Assembly (NCBI GenBank): GCA_963760125.1
Contig: CAVXBV010000001.1
Span: 35,644-99,643, forward strand
Source: RYN-111 sp963760125
Lineage (GTDB): Bacteria > Actinomycetota > Actinomycetes > Mycobacteriales > SCTD01
Direction: 5' to 3'
DNA length: 64,000 nt
The notes beneath the pieces were generated by a model. That model was given only the letters and a program-made list of their open reading frames with translations. It had not been told where the DNA came from and ran no database searches. Position numbers and translations under genes: made by a program. Below are positions 36,055-45,987 of this stretch, piece after piece (positions within the stretch are counted from its first letter, which is position 1; each line of letters starts with the position of its first letter).

Positions 36055-37514
36055 CCGACCTCACCCGGCTGACTGCCGTCGAGACCCGAGAGGCCATCGC
36101 GTCGCGCCAGGCCTCTGCGGTCGAGGTCACGCAGGCCCACCTCGACCGGATCGCCAAGGTCGACGGCCAGGTCCACGCCTTCCTGCACGTCGACACCGAG
36201 GGCGCGCTGGCCCAGGCCGCGCGCGTCGACGCCGGGGAGGTCACCGGCCCGCTCGCCGGGGTACCCCTGGCGTTGAAGGACGTCCTCTGCACCGAGGGCG
36301 TCCCCACCACCGTCGGCTCCAGGATCCTCGAGGGCTGGCGCCCGCCGTACGACGCGACCGTGACCGCCCGGCTCAAGGCCGCGGGTGTCGTGATCCTCGG
36401 CAAGACCAACATGGACGAGTTCGCCATGGGGTCGTCGACCGAGCACTCCGCCTACGGGCCGACGCACAACCCATGGGACCTGACCCGCATCCCCGGCGGC
36501 AGCGGCGGCGGGTCGTCGGCAGCCGTGGCGTCCTACCAGGCGCCGCTGGCCATCGGCACCGACACCGGCGGCTCGATCCGGCAGCCCGCGGCGGTCACCG
36601 GCACGGTCGGGGTGAAGCCGACGTACGGCGGGGTGAGCCGCTACGGCCTGGTCGCCTTCTCGAGCAGCTTGGACCAGGCCGGCCCGTGCGCCCGCACCGT
36701 GCTGGACGCGGCGCTGCTGCACGAGGTCATTGCCGGCCACGACCCGCGCGACTCCACCTCCATCGACGCACCGGTCCCGCCCGTGGTCGAGGCGGCCCGC
36801 CGCGCAGACGTCAAGGGCCTGCGCATCGGCGTGGTCAAGGAGCTGGGCGGGGAGGGCTACGAGGACGGTGTCAGCGCCCGCTTCGAGGAGGCGGTCGAGA
36901 CGCTGCGCTCGCTGGGCGCGACCGTTACGGAGGTCAGCTGCCCGCACTTCGGCTACGCCCTGCCGGCCTACTACCTGATCGCGCCGTCCGAGGCGTCGTC
37001 GAACCTGGCGCGCTTCGACGCCGTCCGCTACGGACTGCGGGTCGGCGACGACGGGGTGCGCTCGCTCGAGGAGGTCACCGCGATGACCCGCGGCGCCGGG
37101 TTCGGCGCGGAGGTCAAGCGCCGGATCATCCTGGGCACCTACGCCCTGTCGTCCGGGTACTACGACGCCTACTACGGCCAGGCGCAGAAGGTCCGGACGC
37201 TCATCAGCCGCGACTTCCAGGCCGCCTGGGAGTCCGTCGACGTGCTGGTCGCGCCGACCTGCCCCACCGTCGCCTTCCCGCTCGGCGCAAAGCTCGAGGA
37301 CCCGCTGGCGATGTACAAGCAGGACATCTGCTCGATCCCCGCCAACCTGTACGGCGGTCCGGCGGCCTCCTTCCCGGTGGGTCTGTCCGAGGGCCTGCCG
37401 GTCGGCTTCCAGGTCATGGCGCCCACCCTGCGCGACGACCTGCTCTACCTCGTCGGCGGCGCGCTCGAGCAGGCACTTCCCGTCGCCGCCCCTCCGCTGG
37501 ACTGGGACGTCTGA
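36051..37514 (+). CDS. gatA: Aspartyl/glutamyl-tRNA amidotransferase subunit A
   Basis: 487 residues. Amidase-signature enzyme that releases ammonia from glutamine. Catalytic Lys in VPLALKDVLCTEG, cis-Ser and nucleophile Ser in GGSGGGSSAAVAS and GTDTGGSIRQPAAVTG. Also MDEFAMGSSTEHSAYGPTHN. ATG 36051 overlaps the gatC stop. The stop is overlapped by the start of a VOC-family gene (TGATG), which is then coupled to gatB, so an extra gene is embedded in the gatCAB operon. Confidence 0.97.
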   Translation: MTDLTRLTAVETREAIASRQASAVEVTQAHLDRIAKVDGQVHAFLHVDTEGALAQAARVDAGEVTGPLAGVPLALKDVLCTEGVPTTVGSRILEGWRPPYDATVTARLKAAGVVILGKTNMDEFAMGSSTEHSAYGPTHNPWDLTRIPGGSGGGSSAAVASYQAPLAIGTDTGGSIRQPAAVTGTVGVKPTYGGVSRYGLVAFSSSLDQAGPCARTVLDAALLHEVIAGHDPRDSTSIDAPVPPVVEAARRADVKGLRIGVVKELGGEGYEDGVSARFEEAVETLRSLGATVTEVSCPHFGYALPAYYLIAPSEASSNLARFDAVRYGLRVGDDGVRSLEEVTAMTRGAGFGAEVKRRIILGTYALSSGYYDAYYGQAQKVRTLISRDFQAAWESVDVLVAPTCPTVAFPLGAKLEDPLAMYKQDICSIPANLYGGPAASFPVGLSEGLPVGFQVMAPTLRDDLLYLVGGALEQALPVAAPPLDWDV

Positions 37515-37927
37515 TGCAGATCGCCTTCGACTGCGCCGACCCGGCGACCCTCGCCGCGTTCTGGGCGCAGGCGCTCCCCGGCTACGCCCTGCAGGCGCCC
37601 CCCGAGGGGTTCGCGACCTGGGACGCTTTCCTCGAAGCCCAGGGCGTACCACCGGAGCGCCGCAACGACGCGTCGGCTGTCGTCGGCGACGGGCCCCGCC
37701 TGTTCTTCCAGAAGGTGCCGGAGCCCAAGACCGCCAAGAACCGCGTGCACCTCGACCTGCACGCCGGTGGTGGACCCTCGGTGCCGCTTGCCGAGCAGCA
37801 GGCGAGGGTGGCCGCGGAAGTGCGTCGCCTCGTGGGCCTCGGGGCCGTCCACGTCGCCGACCACGAGGGGCTCGGCGTCTGCTGGGCTGTCCTGACCGAC
37901 CCTGAGGGAAACGAGTTCTGCGCATGA
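37514..37927 (+). CDS. VOC/glyoxalase-like protein embedded in gatCAB
   Basis: 137 residues, ATG 37514 sharing its A with the gatA stop. It ends with ATGA overlapping gatB. A VOC-type fold of the glyoxalase-like (DUF4081/PhnB-like) group: MQIAFDCADPATLAAFWAQAL, RLFFQKVPEPKTAKNRVHLDLH (a metal or ligand His-x-Asp-x-His set) and VLTDPEGNEFCA at the end, the family-typical DPEGNEFC. The substrate is unknown. Its tight coupling suggests constant co-expression with the amidotransferase, but no functional link is known. Confidence 0.88.
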   Translation: MQIAFDCADPATLAAFWAQALPGYALQAPPEGFATWDAFLEAQGVPPERRNDASAVVGDGPRLFFQKVPEPKTAKNRVHLDLHAGGGPSVPLAEQQARVAAEVRRLVGLGAVHVADHEGLGVCWAVLTDPEGNEFCA

Positions 37928-39417
37928 CGGTCCCCTATGCCGAGGCCCTGCACGAGTTCGAGCCGGTCATCGGCCTCGAGACGCACGTCGAGCTCGGCAC
38001 GGCCAGCAAGATGTTCTGCGGCTGCGCGACGGAGTTCGGCGCTGCCCCCAACACGCACACCTGCCCGGTCTGTCTCGGTCTTCCTGGCGCGCTGCCGGTG
38101 GTGAACGAGACCGCGATCGAGTCGACCATCCGCATCGGCCTGGCCCTGCACTGCGAGATCGCGACCTGGTGCCGCTTCGCGCGCAAGAACTACTTCTACC
38201 CGGACATGCCGAAGAACTTCCAGACGTCGCAGTACGACGAGCCGCTGTGCTTCGACGGCTACCTCGACGTCGTGGTGGCGGGCGAAACGGTACGGATCCC
38301 GATCGAGCGGGTGCACCTCGAGGAGGACACCGGCAAGTCCCTGCATGTGGGTGGCGCGACCGGCCGCATCCACGGCGCGTCGCACTCCCTGGTCGACTAC
38401 AACCGCGCTGGGATCCCCCTCGTGGAGATCGTGACCAAGCCGGTGACCGGCACGAAGGCGATGCCGGCCGAGATCGCCAAGGCCTACGTCACCGAGCTGC
38501 GCGACGTCCTGCGCGGGCTCGGCGTGAGCGACGTGAAGATGGAGCAGGGCTCGATGCGCTGTGACGTCAACGTGTCGCTCAACAAGCCGGGGGAGGAGTG
38601 GGGCACCCGGTCGGAGACCAAGAACGTCAACTCGCTGCGGTCGGTGGAGCGGGCCGTGCGCTCGGAGGTCGAGCGGCAGGCCGCGCGCCTGCGCGCCGGT
38701 GAGCGGATCGTGCAGGAGACGCGCCACTTCCACGAGGACACCGGGACGTCGACGTCCGGCCGGTCCAAGGAGGAGGCGACCGACTACCGGTACTTCCCCG
38801 AGCCCGACCTCGTCCCGATCGCCCCCGACGTGGCGTGGGTCGCGCGCCTGAAGGCCGCGCTCCCCGAGGCCCCTTCCGTCGTACGACGCAGGCTGGTCGA
38901 GGAGCTCGGGCTGTCGGAGGGCGACAGCGAGGCCATGGTGAACGCCGGCGTCCTCGACGTCGTGCTGGGGACCGTCTCCGCCGGTGCGCCTGCGGCAGAG
39001 GCCCGCAACTGGTGGCTCGGGCACCTCGCCCAGACCGCCAACACCACGGGAATCGACGCCTCCGACCTGGCCATCACCCCGGAGCAGGTCGCGGCCGTCA
39101 TCGCGCTCGTGGCCTCGGGCGACCTCACTGCCGGGCTCGCCCGTCAGGTCGTCGACGGGGTGCTCGCGGGCGAGGGGTCGCCGGCGGAGGTCATCGCGGC
39201 GCGCGGCCTGGCCGTCGTGAAGGACGACGACGCGCTCGGCGCAGCGGTCGATGCCGCGATCGCCGCCGACCCCTCTGCGGTCGAGAAGATCCGGGGCGGC
39301 AAGGTGCAGGCGATCGGCGCGCTCGTCGGCGGGGTCATGAAGGCCACCCGCGGTCAGGCCGACGCGGCTCGGGTGCGCGAGCTCATCCTCGAGCGGCTCG
39401 GGGTCACCGAGGGCTAG
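37924..39417 (+). CDS. gatB: Aspartyl/glutamyl-tRNA amidotransferase subunit B
   Basis: 497 residues. Kinase-like subunit that activates Glu/Asp on the tRNA, then passes ammonia. GLETHVELGTASKMFCGC and NTHTCPVCLGLPGALPVVN give the zinc-binding cysteines; ARKNYFYPDMPKNFQTSQYD is the conserved active-site block. A C-terminal helical YqeY-like tail (GKVQAIGALVGGVMK) binds tRNA. It is needed because the genome probably lacks GlnRS, consistent with the GltX and tRNA-Gln found at 61-63 kb. Convergent with the next gene; stops overlap by four bases (CTAG). Confidence 0.97.
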   Translation: MTVPYAEALHEFEPVIGLETHVELGTASKMFCGCATEFGAAPNTHTCPVCLGLPGALPVVNETAIESTIRIGLALHCEIATWCRFARKNYFYPDMPKNFQTSQYDEPLCFDGYLDVVVAGETVRIPIERVHLEEDTGKSLHVGGATGRIHGASHSLVDYNRAGIPLVEIVTKPVTGTKAMPAEIAKAYVTELRDVLRGLGVSDVKMEQGSMRCDVNVSLNKPGEEWGTRSETKNVNSLRSVERAVRSEVERQAARLRAGERIVQETRHFHEDTGTSTSGRSKEEATDYRYFPEPDLVPIAPDVAWVARLKAALPEAPSVVRRRLVEELGLSEGDSEAMVNAGVLDVVLGTVSAGAPAAEARNWWLGHLAQTANTTGIDASDLAITPEQVAAVIALVASGDLTAGLARQVVDGVLAGEGSPAEVIAARGLAVVKDDDALGAAVDAAIAADPSAVEKIRGGKVQAIGALVGGVMKATRGQADAARVRELILERLGVTEG

Positions 39418-40391
39418 CGGATGCTGAGCGCGGCGTCCTCGGCCAGGGCGCGGGCGTGCGCCTTCCGGGCCAGCAGCGTGGCGTTCAGCTCGGCTCCGGC
39501 GAGCAGCGAGAAGCACAGCAGGTAGAGCCAGGTCATGAGGATCAGTCCGCCACCGAGCGCGCCGAGGATGGGCGAGCGAGGCACGACGAGCTGCAGGTAG
39601 GTGCTGAAGCCGAGCGACGCCGCGCCCCACAGGAACGACGTGAGCAGCGCCCCGGGGAGCCCTGCGCGCCAACGCGCGGGACGGTTGGGGCAGATGTAGT
39701 ACAGCGTCGTGGCCCAGGCGACGAGCGCGACGATGGCCACGGGGAAGCGCACGTAGGACCAGACGAAGCTGTACTCCTCGGAGAAGCCGACCTGCATGAC
39801 CACCTCGTCCGCCCGGCCGAACAGCGGCCCCACGACGAACGCGGTGACGAGCACAGCACCCGCAAGCACCGAGCCCAGGCCCAGCAGCAGTCCGATGAAG
39901 CGGCGGTGCCACCACCCGCGCGGGTCCCGGACGTCGTAGGTGAGGGTCACGGTGTTGAGGACGCTGGCGAAGGACTGGGCGACCGAGGCCAGGGCGGCGA
40001 CCAGGCCCAGTGTCAGGACCTTGCCGCTCGTGTCGAACAAACCGCTGACGGTGTCGTCCACACCGCCTGCTGACGAGGTCAGGACCTCTTGCAGGAACCG
40101 GGTGATCGCGTCCTTGACCCGCTGCGTGTTCTCCAGGCCGATCACGCCCTGGGCCTGCCCCAGGACGGCGGCGAACACGAGCAGCGTCGGGAAGACGGTC
40201 AGCACGCCCATGAACGCGTTCTCCCCGGCCAGGCCGAGGATGCGGTCGCGGTCGCTCTTGCGCCAGACGTCGGTGAACAGCCGCCAGGTCCTGGGTACCA
40301 GGCCGGTCGGCAGGGGGCGCGCAGCGTCCTCAGCGGTCGCCGCGGCGCGGGCAGCAGGGCTGCGGCGCTCAGCAGCGGAAGAGGCCGTCAC
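39414..40391 (-). CDS. YihY/virulence factor BrkB family membrane protein
   Basis: 325 residues from GTG 40391, favoured by a minus-strand GAGAAT six bases upstream. About six transmembrane helices after an Ala-rich cytoplasmic start. YihY marks: GLAGENAFMGVLTVFPTLLVFAAV, YDVRDPRGWWHRRFIGLLLGLG, YYICPNRPARWRAGLPGALL and AELNATLL near the end. Function is unproven; the older ribonuclease BN label is not supported. Single gene, convergent to gatB. Confidence 0.9.
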   Translation of the reverse strand: MTASSAAERRSPAARAAATAEDAARPLPTGLVPRTWRLFTDVWRKSDRDRILGLAGENAFMGVLTVFPTLLVFAAVLGQAQGVIGLENTQRVKDAITRFLQEVLTSSAGGVDDTVSGLFDTSGKVLTLGLVAALASVAQSFASVLNTVTLTYDVRDPRGWWHRRFIGLLLGLGSVLAGAVLVTAFVVGPLFGRADEVVMQVGFSEEYSFVWSYVRFPVAIVALVAWATTLYYICPNRPARWRAGLPGALLTSFLWGAASLGFSTYLQLVVPRSPILGALGGGLILMTWLYLLCFSLLAGAELNATLLARKAHARALAEDAALSIR

Positions 40392-40397
40392 CTCACC

Positions 40398-40403
40398 ATT
40401 CTC
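40398..40403 (-). promoter_or_regulatory. Putative -10 box of the YihY gene, leaderless
   Basis: Minus-strand GAGAAT, six bases before GTG 40391. Confidence 0.35.
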
Positions 40404-40426
40404 GCTGATCGACGTCCTGACGCACG

Positions 40427-41311
40427 TCAGGGCGTGTCCTGCGCCTCGGCGGAGCATCGGCGTGCGAGGTCGTCCAGGGCCGCCTTGAGCGCTGCGGGGC
40501 GTTCGAGCGGCAGGAAGTGCGTGCCCGGCAGGACGCTCACCTGCGCGTGGGGCATCGAGCGACCCAGGGCGACCATGTCGTCCATCGAGGTGAGCACGTC
40601 GCTCTTGCCGGCGACGAGCGTGACGGGGACCGTGACGAACGACAGGTCCATGGGCAGGTGCTCCGAGGCTGCCACCGCCAGCCGGGTGTACCAGGACCAG
40701 TCGTGCTGCAGGAAGCGCGCCAGCATCGGCACGAGGACTTCCGGCCGTGCGGCCGGGGTCATCGCGCCGGTATGGGTCAGCACCCACGCGAGGCGCTGGT
40801 CGACCGGCAGCCGCCGGGTCAGCGCGGTGACGGCCGGGCCGACGACGCGGCCGCTACGGGCGACGCCGACGGCGAGCGGGTGGCGCAGCCGGCGCGGCAC
40901 GTGCCACGGGCCGCCCATGGTGGCGAAGGTGCCACCGGGCACACCGGCGACCGCGAGGACGCCCTGCACCCGCTCTGGGTGGCGCCGAGCGAGCTCGAAG
41001 GCCATGTTGACGCCCATCGACCAGGAGGCGACGACCGCCGAGGTGACCTGATGGGCGTCCATGAGGGCCACGAGGTCATCGACGTGGTCCTCGATCCGCA
41101 CGCGCGCCGGGTCCTGGGGGCGCTCCGACCCGAAGGTCCCGCGCTGGTACCAGCTGAGTGCGGCGTAGCCGCAGTCCGGCTCGAGCAGGAACGGCCAGGC
41201 CTCGGGTGTCGTGCCCAGCCCGTTGGCGAGCACCAGGGGCACGCCCGCCTGGTCGTTGGACCATCCGACCAGGCGCGTTCCATCCGCGCTGGTGAAGGGC
41301 CGCTCGCTCAC
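40427..41311 (-). CDS. Alpha/beta hydrolase
   Basis: 294 residues. The fold is shown by LVLANGLGTTPEAWPFLL, nucleophile elbow VASWSMGVNMAFELA (Ser with SxSxG instead of GxSxG), TLVAGKSDVLTSMDD and a late GTHFLPLERP for the His. Catalysis should still be possible with that elbow. GTG 41311 overlaps the stop of the PH-domain gene, so both form one unit. Substrate unknown. Confidence 0.82.
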   Translation of the reverse strand: MSERPFTSADGTRLVGWSNDQAGVPLVLANGLGTTPEAWPFLLEPDCGYAALSWYQRGTFGSERPQDPARVRIEDHVDDLVALMDAHQVTSAVVASWSMGVNMAFELARRHPERVQGVLAVAGVPGGTFATMGGPWHVPRRLRHPLAVGVARSGRVVGPAVTALTRRLPVDQRLAWVLTHTGAMTPAARPEVLVPMLARFLQHDWSWYTRLAVAASEHLPMDLSFVTVPVTLVAGKSDVLTSMDDMVALGRSMPHAQVSVLPGTHFLPLERPAALKAALDDLARRCSAEAQDTP

Positions 41312-41679
41312 GGCGCGCCGACAGCCACCAGCGCGCGTACGTCACGACGGGACAGGGCGGTGAGGCGAAGGGCCTGACCACTCGTCGTCCGGAGCCGGAC
41401 CGGGCCGCGCCGGGGGAGGTCGATCGCGTCCACGTCGGTCCAGGCCACCCGACGGACGCCCAGCCCGTTACAGACCTCGATCCCCCTGGCATTGGCTCGC
41501 ACCCGGGCACGCAGCACCCAGGTCAGGACCGCGAAGGGCACAAGGAGCACCGGCGCGAACCAGGGGCTCGACAGGCCGAGGGGGAGCGCGCCCAGAAGCA
41601 TCACGATGACTACGGCGACCGTCGTGCGCTCAGGCCGGAAGGCCACTGTCGTCGGGGGCGGGGAGCCGGGATCGTCCAC
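41308..41679 (-). CDS. Small membrane protein with PH-like domain
   Basis: 123 residues from GTG 41679, seven bases after a minus-strand GAGGCT. Two adjacent transmembrane helices (about 22-60; VIVMLLGALPLGL and APVLLVPFAVLTWVL) are followed by a short bacterial PH-like beta domain (ARGIEVCNGLGVRRVAWTDVDAIDLPRRG). The family role is unknown. Coupled to the hydrolase and divergent from ilvD. Confidence 0.75.
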   Translation of the reverse strand: MDDPGSPPPTTVAFRPERTTVAVVIVMLLGALPLGLSSPWFAPVLLVPFAVLTWVLRARVRANARGIEVCNGLGVRRVAWTDVDAIDLPRRGPVRLRTTSGQALRLTALSRRDVRALVAVGAP

Positions 41680-41686
41680 GGGACAA

Positions 41687-41703
41687 AGCCTCTCACCTAG
41701 AGT
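41687..41703. promoter_or_regulatory. Divergent -10 boxes PH protein / ilvD
   Basis: Minus-strand GAGGCT (41687-41692) before the PH-domain gene and plus-strand TAGAGT (41698-41703) before ilvD. The ilvD transcript would start near 41710. Confidence 0.4.
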
Positions 41704-41776
41704 GCTGGCACCGCCTGTGACCCCGCCGGACCCGGCTGGACCCGACGCCGACCCTCGCTCCCAGGACGTGCCGCCC

Positions 41777-43459
41777 ATGAACAAGCCCCGCTCCCACGAC
41801 GTCACCGACGGCGACCGCCGCGCCCCCGCGCGGGCCATGCTCCGCGCCGTCGGGCTGACCGATGACGACATCAGCAAGCCGCAGGTCGGCATCGCGTCGT
41901 CGTGGAACGAGATCACCCCGTGCAACCTGTCGCTGGCGCGGCTGGCCGAAGCGGCCAAGCAGGGGGTCAACGACAACGGCGGCTTCGCGATGCAGTTCGG
42001 GACCATCTCGGTCTCCGACGGGATCTCCATGGGACACGAGGGCATGCGGGCCTCGCTCGTCTCCCGCGAGATCATCGCTGACTCGGTGGAGGCCGTGGTC
42101 TTCGCCGAGCGCCTCGACGGCACGGTCACCCTGGCCGGTTGCGACAAGTCGCTGCCCGGCATGCTCATGGCTGCGGCGCGCCTCGACCTGGCCAGCGTCT
42201 TCGTCTACGCCGGCTCGACGCTCCCCGGCAAGCTCCGGGGCCCGGACGGCGTCGAGGAGGACCTGACGATCATCAGCGTCTTCGAGGCCGTCGGCGCCTG
42301 CGCGCGCGGCCTCATCACGCGCGACGAGCTGCACGCCATCGAGAAGGCCGCCTGCCCCGGGATGGGCGCGTGCGGCGGGATGTACACCGCCAACACCATG
42401 GCCGCTGTGGCGGAGGCCATCGGGATGGCGCTGCCCGGCTCCGCCGCTCCGCCCGCCGTCGACCGGCGCCGCGACGAGATCGCGGCGCGCTCCGGCGCCG
42501 CGGTCGTCCGGCTGATCGAGCAGGGCATCACCGCCCGCAAGGTGATGACCAAGCCGGCCTTCGAGAACGCCATCACGGTCGTGATGGCTCTCGGCGGCTC
42601 CACCAACGCCGTGCTCCACCTGCTCGCGATGGCGCACGAGGCGCAGGTCGACCTGTCCTACGACGACTTCAACCGGATCGGCGACCGGGTCCCGCACCTC
42701 GCGGACGTGAAGCCCTTCGGGAAGTACGTCATGACCGACATCGACCGCATCGGTGGTGTGCCGGTCGTGATGAAGGCGCTGCTCGACGCTGACCTGCTGA
42801 ACGGCGACGCGCTCACCTGCACCGGTCGGACCATGGCCGAGAACCTCGAGGAGATGGACATCGCCCCGCTCGACGGCGATGTCCTGCGGCAGCTGTCCAA
42901 CCCCATCCATGCGACCGGAGGCATCACGATCCTGCGCGGCTCGTTGGCGCCGGACGGCGCGGTCGTGAAGAGCGCCGGGTTCGACGGCGACGTCTTCGAG
43001 GGACCGGCCCGGGTGTTCGACGGCGAGCAGGGCGTCATGGACGCGATCGAGCAGGGCACCCTCGACAAGGGGTGCGTGGTCGTCATCCGCTACGAGGGCC
43101 CCAAGGGCGGCCCGGGTATGCGCGAGATGCTCATGGTGACCGGGGCCATCAAGGGCGCCGGGCTCGGCAAGGACGTGCTCCTGCTCACCGACGGCCGCTT
43201 CTCCGGCGGCACCACCGGGCTCTGTGTCGGTCACATCGCGCCCGAGGCCACGGACGGCGGACCGATCGCGCTGGTCGCCGAGGGCGACACCATCCGTCTC
43301 GACCTCGGAGCGCGCACCCTCGACGTCCTCGTCGACGCGGCCGAGCTCGAGCGCCGTCGCTCCGGCTGGACGCCGCTCGCCTCCCGTTACCCGACCGGCG
43401 TCCTGGGCAAGTACGCCAAGCTGGTCGGCTCTGCCGCACAGGGCGCCATCACCGGCTGA
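41777..43459 (+). CDS. ilvD: Dihydroxy-acid dehydratase
   Basis: 560 residues from ATG 41777; GTG at 41768 and 41717 are also in frame, so the start is uncertain by up to 20 residues. Fe-S enzyme making 2-keto acids for valine, isoleucine and leucine. Cluster cysteines lie in [22 protein letters not shown] and [38 protein letters not shown]-type C-terminal block present ([11 protein letters not shown]). ilvB, ilvN and ilvC lie downstream under a separate attenuator, so ilvD has its own promoter. Confidence 0.95.
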   Translation: [560 protein letters not shown]

Positions 43460-43466
43460 TCCCATC

Positions 43467-43486
43467 ATGTGAGATAGGTGTCCCAG
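43467..43486 (+). promoter_or_regulatory. Shared BCAA box upstream of ilvB leader
   Basis: ATGTGAGA-N6-TCCCAG, directly upstream of the ilvB promoter's TTGACA. The same two half-sites with the same six-base spacer occur upstream of leuB (53743-53762). This position relative to -35 would suit an activator. Candidate regulator: an IclR-type factor of the NdgR/LtbR group, known to control leu and ilv genes in actinobacteria. That assignment is inference. Confidence 0.45.
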
Positions 43487-43490
43487 AAAT

Positions 43491-43519
43491 TTGACACCGG
43501 TGAACGTGGCGGGCAGGCT
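43491..43519 (+). promoter_or_regulatory. Putative ilvB leader promoter
   Basis: TTGACA (43491-43496), 17-base spacer, CAGGCT (43514-43519). The leader ATG at 43526 is six bases further on, so transcription would begin at the leader peptide start codon. Confidence 0.5.
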
Positions 43520-43525
43520 GTCGGT

Positions 43526-43564
43526 ATGCGCCTGCTCGTCATCGTTCGACAGCGCGACTGCTGA
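43526..43564 (+). CDS. ilvB leader peptide
   Basis: Twelve codons plus stop: MRLLVIVRQRDC. Five of the first seven residues are Leu, Leu, Val, Ile, Val, the three products of the pathway. This is the expected design of a ribosome-stalling leader peptide for acetolactate synthase. No ribosome binding site; probably a leaderless start. Its last codons form the 5' arm of the following hairpin. Attenuation of actinobacterial ilvB by such peptides is established or predicted in several genera. Confidence 0.8.
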   Translation: MRLLVIVRQRDC

Positions 43565-43582
43565 TCTCCTCGCAGTCGCGCT
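43551..43582 (+). promoter_or_regulatory. ilvB attenuator pause/antiterminator hairpin
   Basis: Perfect 11-bp stem AGCGCGACTGC (43551-43561) with GCAGTCGCGCT (43572-43582), ten-base loop. The 5' arm lies within the end of the leader peptide, so ribosome position can change the folding. Confidence 0.7.
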
Positions 43583-43618
43583 GACCCCCTCCGTGCCCAC
43601 GGCACAGGGGGTCTTTTT
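43583..43618 (+). terminator. ilvB attenuator terminator
   Basis: GACCCCC...GTGCC, loop CAC, GGCAC-A-GGGGGTC, then a run CTTTTT (43613-43618). This is the only long T run in this part of the window and marks a real intrinsic terminator before ilvB. It rules out the in-frame GTG at 43619 as the ilvB start. Confidence 0.85.
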
Positions 43619-43669
43619 GTGTCCCGACTACCGTCAGAACCACCGATCTCCCCGAAAGGCCCCCTGGTC

Positions 43670-45429
<1,760 letters not shown>

Positions 45430-45433
<4 letters not shown>

Positions 45434-45954
45434 GCACCCGTCACACCCTGTCCGTGCTCGTCGAGGACAAGCCCGGTGTCCTTGCCCGCGTCGCGGCGCT
45501 GTTCAGCCGACGGGGCTTCAACATCGAGTCGCTCGCGGTCGGGCCGACCGAGCACCCGACGGTCTCCCGCATGACGATCGTCGTGACCGTCGACGACCTG
45601 CCGCTCGAGCAGGTGACCAAGCAGCTCAACAAGCTCGTCAACGTGCTGAAGATCGTGGAGCTCGACCCTGAGTCCTCGGTCCAGCGCGAGCTGCTGCTGG
45701 TCAAGGTGAAGGCCGATCTCACCAACCGGTCGCACGTGCTGGAGACCGTCCAGCTGTTCCGCGCCAAGGTGGTCGACGTCGCCACCGACGCCGTCACCAT
45801 CGAGGCGACCGGCACCGTCGACAAGCTCGCGGCCCTCATCAAGGTGCTCGAGCCGTTCGGCATCCGCGAGCTCGTGCAGTCCGGCCTGGTCGCCGTCGGT
45901 CGTGGGTCACGTTCGATGACCGGCGCCGAGAACCGCCTCCGTTCCGCTTCCTAG
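45430..45954 (+). CDS. ilvN: Acetolactate synthase, regulatory subunit
   Basis: 174 residues. ATG 45430 overlaps the ilvB stop, which supports this start over upstream in-frame GTG codons. N-terminal ACT domain (LSVLVEDKPGVLARVAALFSRRGFNIESLAVGPTE) binds valine for feedback inhibition; a C-terminal ALS domain (VKADLTNRSHVLETVQLFRAKVVDV) follows. Long-form IlvN. Its last residues precede ilvC by 33 bases. Confidence 0.96.
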
Positions 45955-45987
45955 CCCCGCCCCTCAAGAGAAGGAAACCCCATCACC

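Noticed and set aside
43619..43669. Longer ilvB start at GTG 43619
   Set aside because: It lies directly after the T run of the attenuator terminator and has no ribosome binding site; ATG 43670 has one and gives the family start.
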